From Kiritimatiellales bacterium (GTDB lineage: Bacteria > Verrucomicrobiota > Kiritimatiellia > Kiritimatiellales > Pontiellaceae), in NCBI GenBank assembly GCA_030621805.1, contig JAUXGY010000106.1, forward strand, positions 1 to 6,456: a stretch of 6,456 nt of DNA. The letters run 5' to 3'. Below are positions 4,544 to 6,456 of the stretch, one piece after another. The notes below the pieces were generated by a model. It did not search any database. It was not told the DNA's origin and saw only the letters and a program-made list of their open reading frames with translations. A program made the translations under genes and the position numbers. The number at the start of each line of letters is the position of its first letter. Within the stretch, counting starts at the first letter, position 1.

Positions 4544-6456
4544 TTAGAAGGAGGACTCAACCTTCAGTCCCAGAAACAGCTGCTCGGTATCCATCGGAAT
4601 GCGGTTGGTCACGGCGTCGAATTTGGCGTCGATCCTGCCGATTCCGGTCACTTCATAATCAGCGTTGGTCCAGACTCCGGGAACGAGGGTTTCCGTTTGT
4701 TCGAGTCCATAGTCGAGTCCTCGTGCGGCCGCATCGGTGCGTTTGGGGTAGACATATTCCATATAGTTGGTGCCTCCAGCCTGTACGATGGAGTGGCCGA
4801 TCGCGTGGCCGGTATCACCGCCATCATCCGGATTGCCGCCCAAGGCATACTCGCCCAGATTCTCAAGTGCATCGCCATCCGGATTGTCCGTTAGGTTGGT
4901 GCTGGCTCCCACTCCGGGATAACCGGCCAACCATCTCATATACGATCCGAAGGGCGTCTCCCGCACAATCTCTTTGAAGGTCATATAGTCGATCGCAATA
5001 AAATTCCCGGCCACCCATTGCGTGCCGGCTCCATAAACTTCGGAATACAGTTGCTTGATCCCATCGATGTCCGTCGTTCCGGATTTGAACGTTGTAAATT
5101 CAGCATCCGTGTCCCATTTCCAGTTTGCGGTCCTGGTTCCGTTATCCAGGTTCCAGATGAGTTGGACCACAATGCCGTTGCCGGCGCTCGTAATCGGGAG
5201 GTCCACCACACCATTTAGTCTGGCTACGGAGCCTACTTTTCTGATCTCAAACAGGTCGTACCCTGTGGTAGCACCAAGCACGCCCCAGTTGAATCTAGCG
5301 TTGTCGGGCGCTCCGCTGAAGTCCCAGGAATTAAAGCGATATTCAAGCACATAATTCCCTGTGGTGACGGGCGTGAAACTATAGCCCTTGTAATTATCCA
5401 CGACTATATTCGTAACGACATACAGCCCCGCACCATCCGTCGCGGAACCCCCCGAGTAGTTGGCGTTCCATGCTCCCCCATACGATCCCGCGTTAGTCAC
5501 GGCATCTAGCCCCGTGCCTGCCGCATCGCCCATCTGAAGATCAATAAGCGAGTTGGTATAGGTTGAGACCAAGAGCTCCATGTCTATTGCCCGCAGAATG
5601 GAATTCGTGGAGGCATACTCTACGTCTAAAGTAAGTTCCCATGTAAAAACCCCGTAATAGCCGTTGTCCCTTCCATATTGCGTCTTGTTCTGAATCGATG
5701 GAACTCCGCTGTAGTAATAGGTGTTTCCGTCCGAAGCACGATACCACTCATTTTCAAGCGGGGAAGCGCCTTCGGTAATCATGGTGGAATATGCGAGACT
5801 TTTACTTTCCCCAGAATTAGCGCCATAGAGCGGAAGGCCGATGGCAAGCTTATCCGCAGGAACGCCTCGGGCGTGGAAAAGCTGTAGATTATCTGCCATA
5901 GCCGCCACCGACCACGCGTTGATTGTGCTGTAGTAATATTGAATATTGGCCCAGTCTATTTTGTCTTTCACGCCAACTGTTTTATCAATGTAATGCCCAT
6001 AATTCCCAACGCTTATGCAGAGTCCGAAGCTCGGGGAGCGCAGCCCATCCGATATATCCGAGACCACGCTGATATAATCCGCCACCGCGTGATCATTTCT
6101 TTCCCAATCAAGATCCAGGCCGACAAAACCATGCGTGGCGGACAGGCTCGCTATGGAGTCTATAAAGTTTTGAATCCTGGTCGGATTTCCGATGAGGTCG
6201 TTCATCCCGACAGTTCTGGTACCCATCCAAAGCTCAGTCGCTGGATTCATAACCGCCTTGAGATCGGCCAAGTGAGCGATCGATGCGGAATCCATCGTAA
6301 CGGTTCCGGTCGCATCTGGATCAAAACCGAAGTAGATCAGGACATCAAGACTTTGGATCCCATCGACATTTATGCCTTTGGTGTCATGCCGCTCCCATAC
6401 ATAATAGTCGATTCGTTTAAAATCCTGCGCAACGGAGGCTGCACTGCATAGAGAAA
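4544..6456 (-). CDS. Secreted GH18-family glycoside hydrolase, chitinase-like (partial, 5' end off window)
   Basis: The frame is open to the right edge, giving 636 visible codons; numbering here starts at the first full codon. The Met at 6295 is internal. The 53 codons before it continue the protein with what looks like the end of a signal peptide (SLCSAASVA) and the first GH18 strands (RIDYYVWERHD, LDVLIYFGFDP). Residues 10 to about 293 are the TIM-barrel: VGLDLDWE (111-118, catalytic E118, D114 and D116 present), IQYYYS (171-176), KLAIGLPLYG (202-211) and GVFTWE (268-273). About 297-499 form a glycine/aromatic-rich beta domain, possibly carbohydrate binding. About 500-636 form a lineage-style tail with DNPDGD (523-528) and EYALGGNP (535-542). 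The family hydrolyses beta-1,4 N-acetylglucosamine links (chitin or related glycans). The exact substrate is not clear. The first Asp of DxxDxDxE is Val111. Transcription probably ends at the terminator at 4135-4182. Confidence 0.9.
   Translation of the reverse strand, partial: SLCSAASVAQDFKRIDYYVWERHDTKGINVDGIQSLDVLIYFGFDPDATGTVTMDSASIAHLADLKAVMNPATELWMGTRTVGMNDLIGNPTRIQNFIDSIASLSATHGFVGLDLDWERNDHAVADYISVVSDISDGLRSPSFGLCISVGNYGHYIDKTVGVKDKIDWANIQYYYSTINAWSVAAMADNLQLFHARGVPADKLAIGLPLYGANSGESKSLAYSTMITEGASPLENEWYRASDGNTYYYSGVPSIQNKTQYGRDNGYYGVFTWELTLDVEYASTNSILRAIDMELLVSTYTNSLIDLQMGDAAGTGLDAVTNAGSYGGAWNANYSGGSATDGAGLYVVTNIVVDNYKGYSFTPVTTGNYVLEYRFNSWDFSGAPDNARFNWGVLGATTGYDLFEIRKVGSVARLNGVVDLPITSAGNGIVVQLIWNLDNGTRTANWKWDTDAEFTTFKSGTTDIDGIKQLYSEVYGAGTQWVAGNFIAIDYMTFKEIVRETPFGSYMRWLAGYPGVGASTNLTDNPDGDALENLGEYALGGNPDDGGDTGHAIGHSIVQAGGTNYMEYVYPKRTDAAARGLDYGLEQTETLVPGVWTNADYEVTGIGRIDAKFDAVTNRIPMDTEQLFLGLKVESSF

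Noticed and set aside
4423..4977. A 184-codon plus-strand frame
   Set aside because: It is antisense to the GH18 3' end and the regulator scar, is rich in Arg, Pro and His without recognisable domains, and has no ribosome site. It is a shadow frame.
4544..6295. Taking the Met at 6295 as the start of the GH18 protein
   Set aside because: The frame stays open for 53 more codons to the window edge. Those codons give a signal-peptide end and the first barrel strands, so the true start lies outside.

Overview
All genes in this window read on the minus strand. The best guess for the host is a Kiritimatiellota (Pontiella-like) bacterium or a close relative in the PVC group. This rests on the style of the proteins: a long secreted glycoside hydrolase ending in a degenerate NPDGDALENLGEYALGGNP tail, a discoidin-rich periplasmic sensor kinase, and palindrome-rich intergenic repeats. 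It is an inference from remembered family style, not from a database match.

Layout in order of transcription (right to left). (1) 6456-4544: a secreted GH18-family glycoside hydrolase whose start lies beyond the right edge. (2) 4543-4017: a 527-bp gap containing a scar of a second sensor kinase/response regulator pair (about 4542-4444), a 133-bp MITE-like element with 17-bp imperfect terminal inverted repeats and a 6-bp direct flank (4229-4373), a second palindromic repeat that also forms a good intrinsic terminator (4123-4227), and the leader of the kinase gene. (3) 4016-1410: an 868-residue membrane histidine kinase with a large periplasmic discoidin-like ectodomain. (4) 1408-773: its NarL/FixJ-type response regulator, one base after the kinase stop codon. 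(5) 772-445: a 328-bp regulatory gap with two candidate leader stems. (6) 444-1: the start of a small secreted protein running off the left edge.

The most striking point is that the secreted protein (residues 25-148) and the kinase ectodomain (about residues 69-191) are the same domain, with about half of the aligned residues identical, although their codons differ at many third positions. Kinase, regulator and secreted protein follow one another in the same direction, so a kinase carrying the domain of the adjacent gene product looks like a dedicated sensing unit. What it senses cannot be told from sequence.

The second point is the scar. The last codons of a kinase (YKTSS-stop) and the first codons of a regulator (MIPISIWIVEDD) lie in the right order just downstream of the GH18 gene. 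A paralogous two-component pair probably once stood there and was lost, leaving only the junction beside the mobile repeats.
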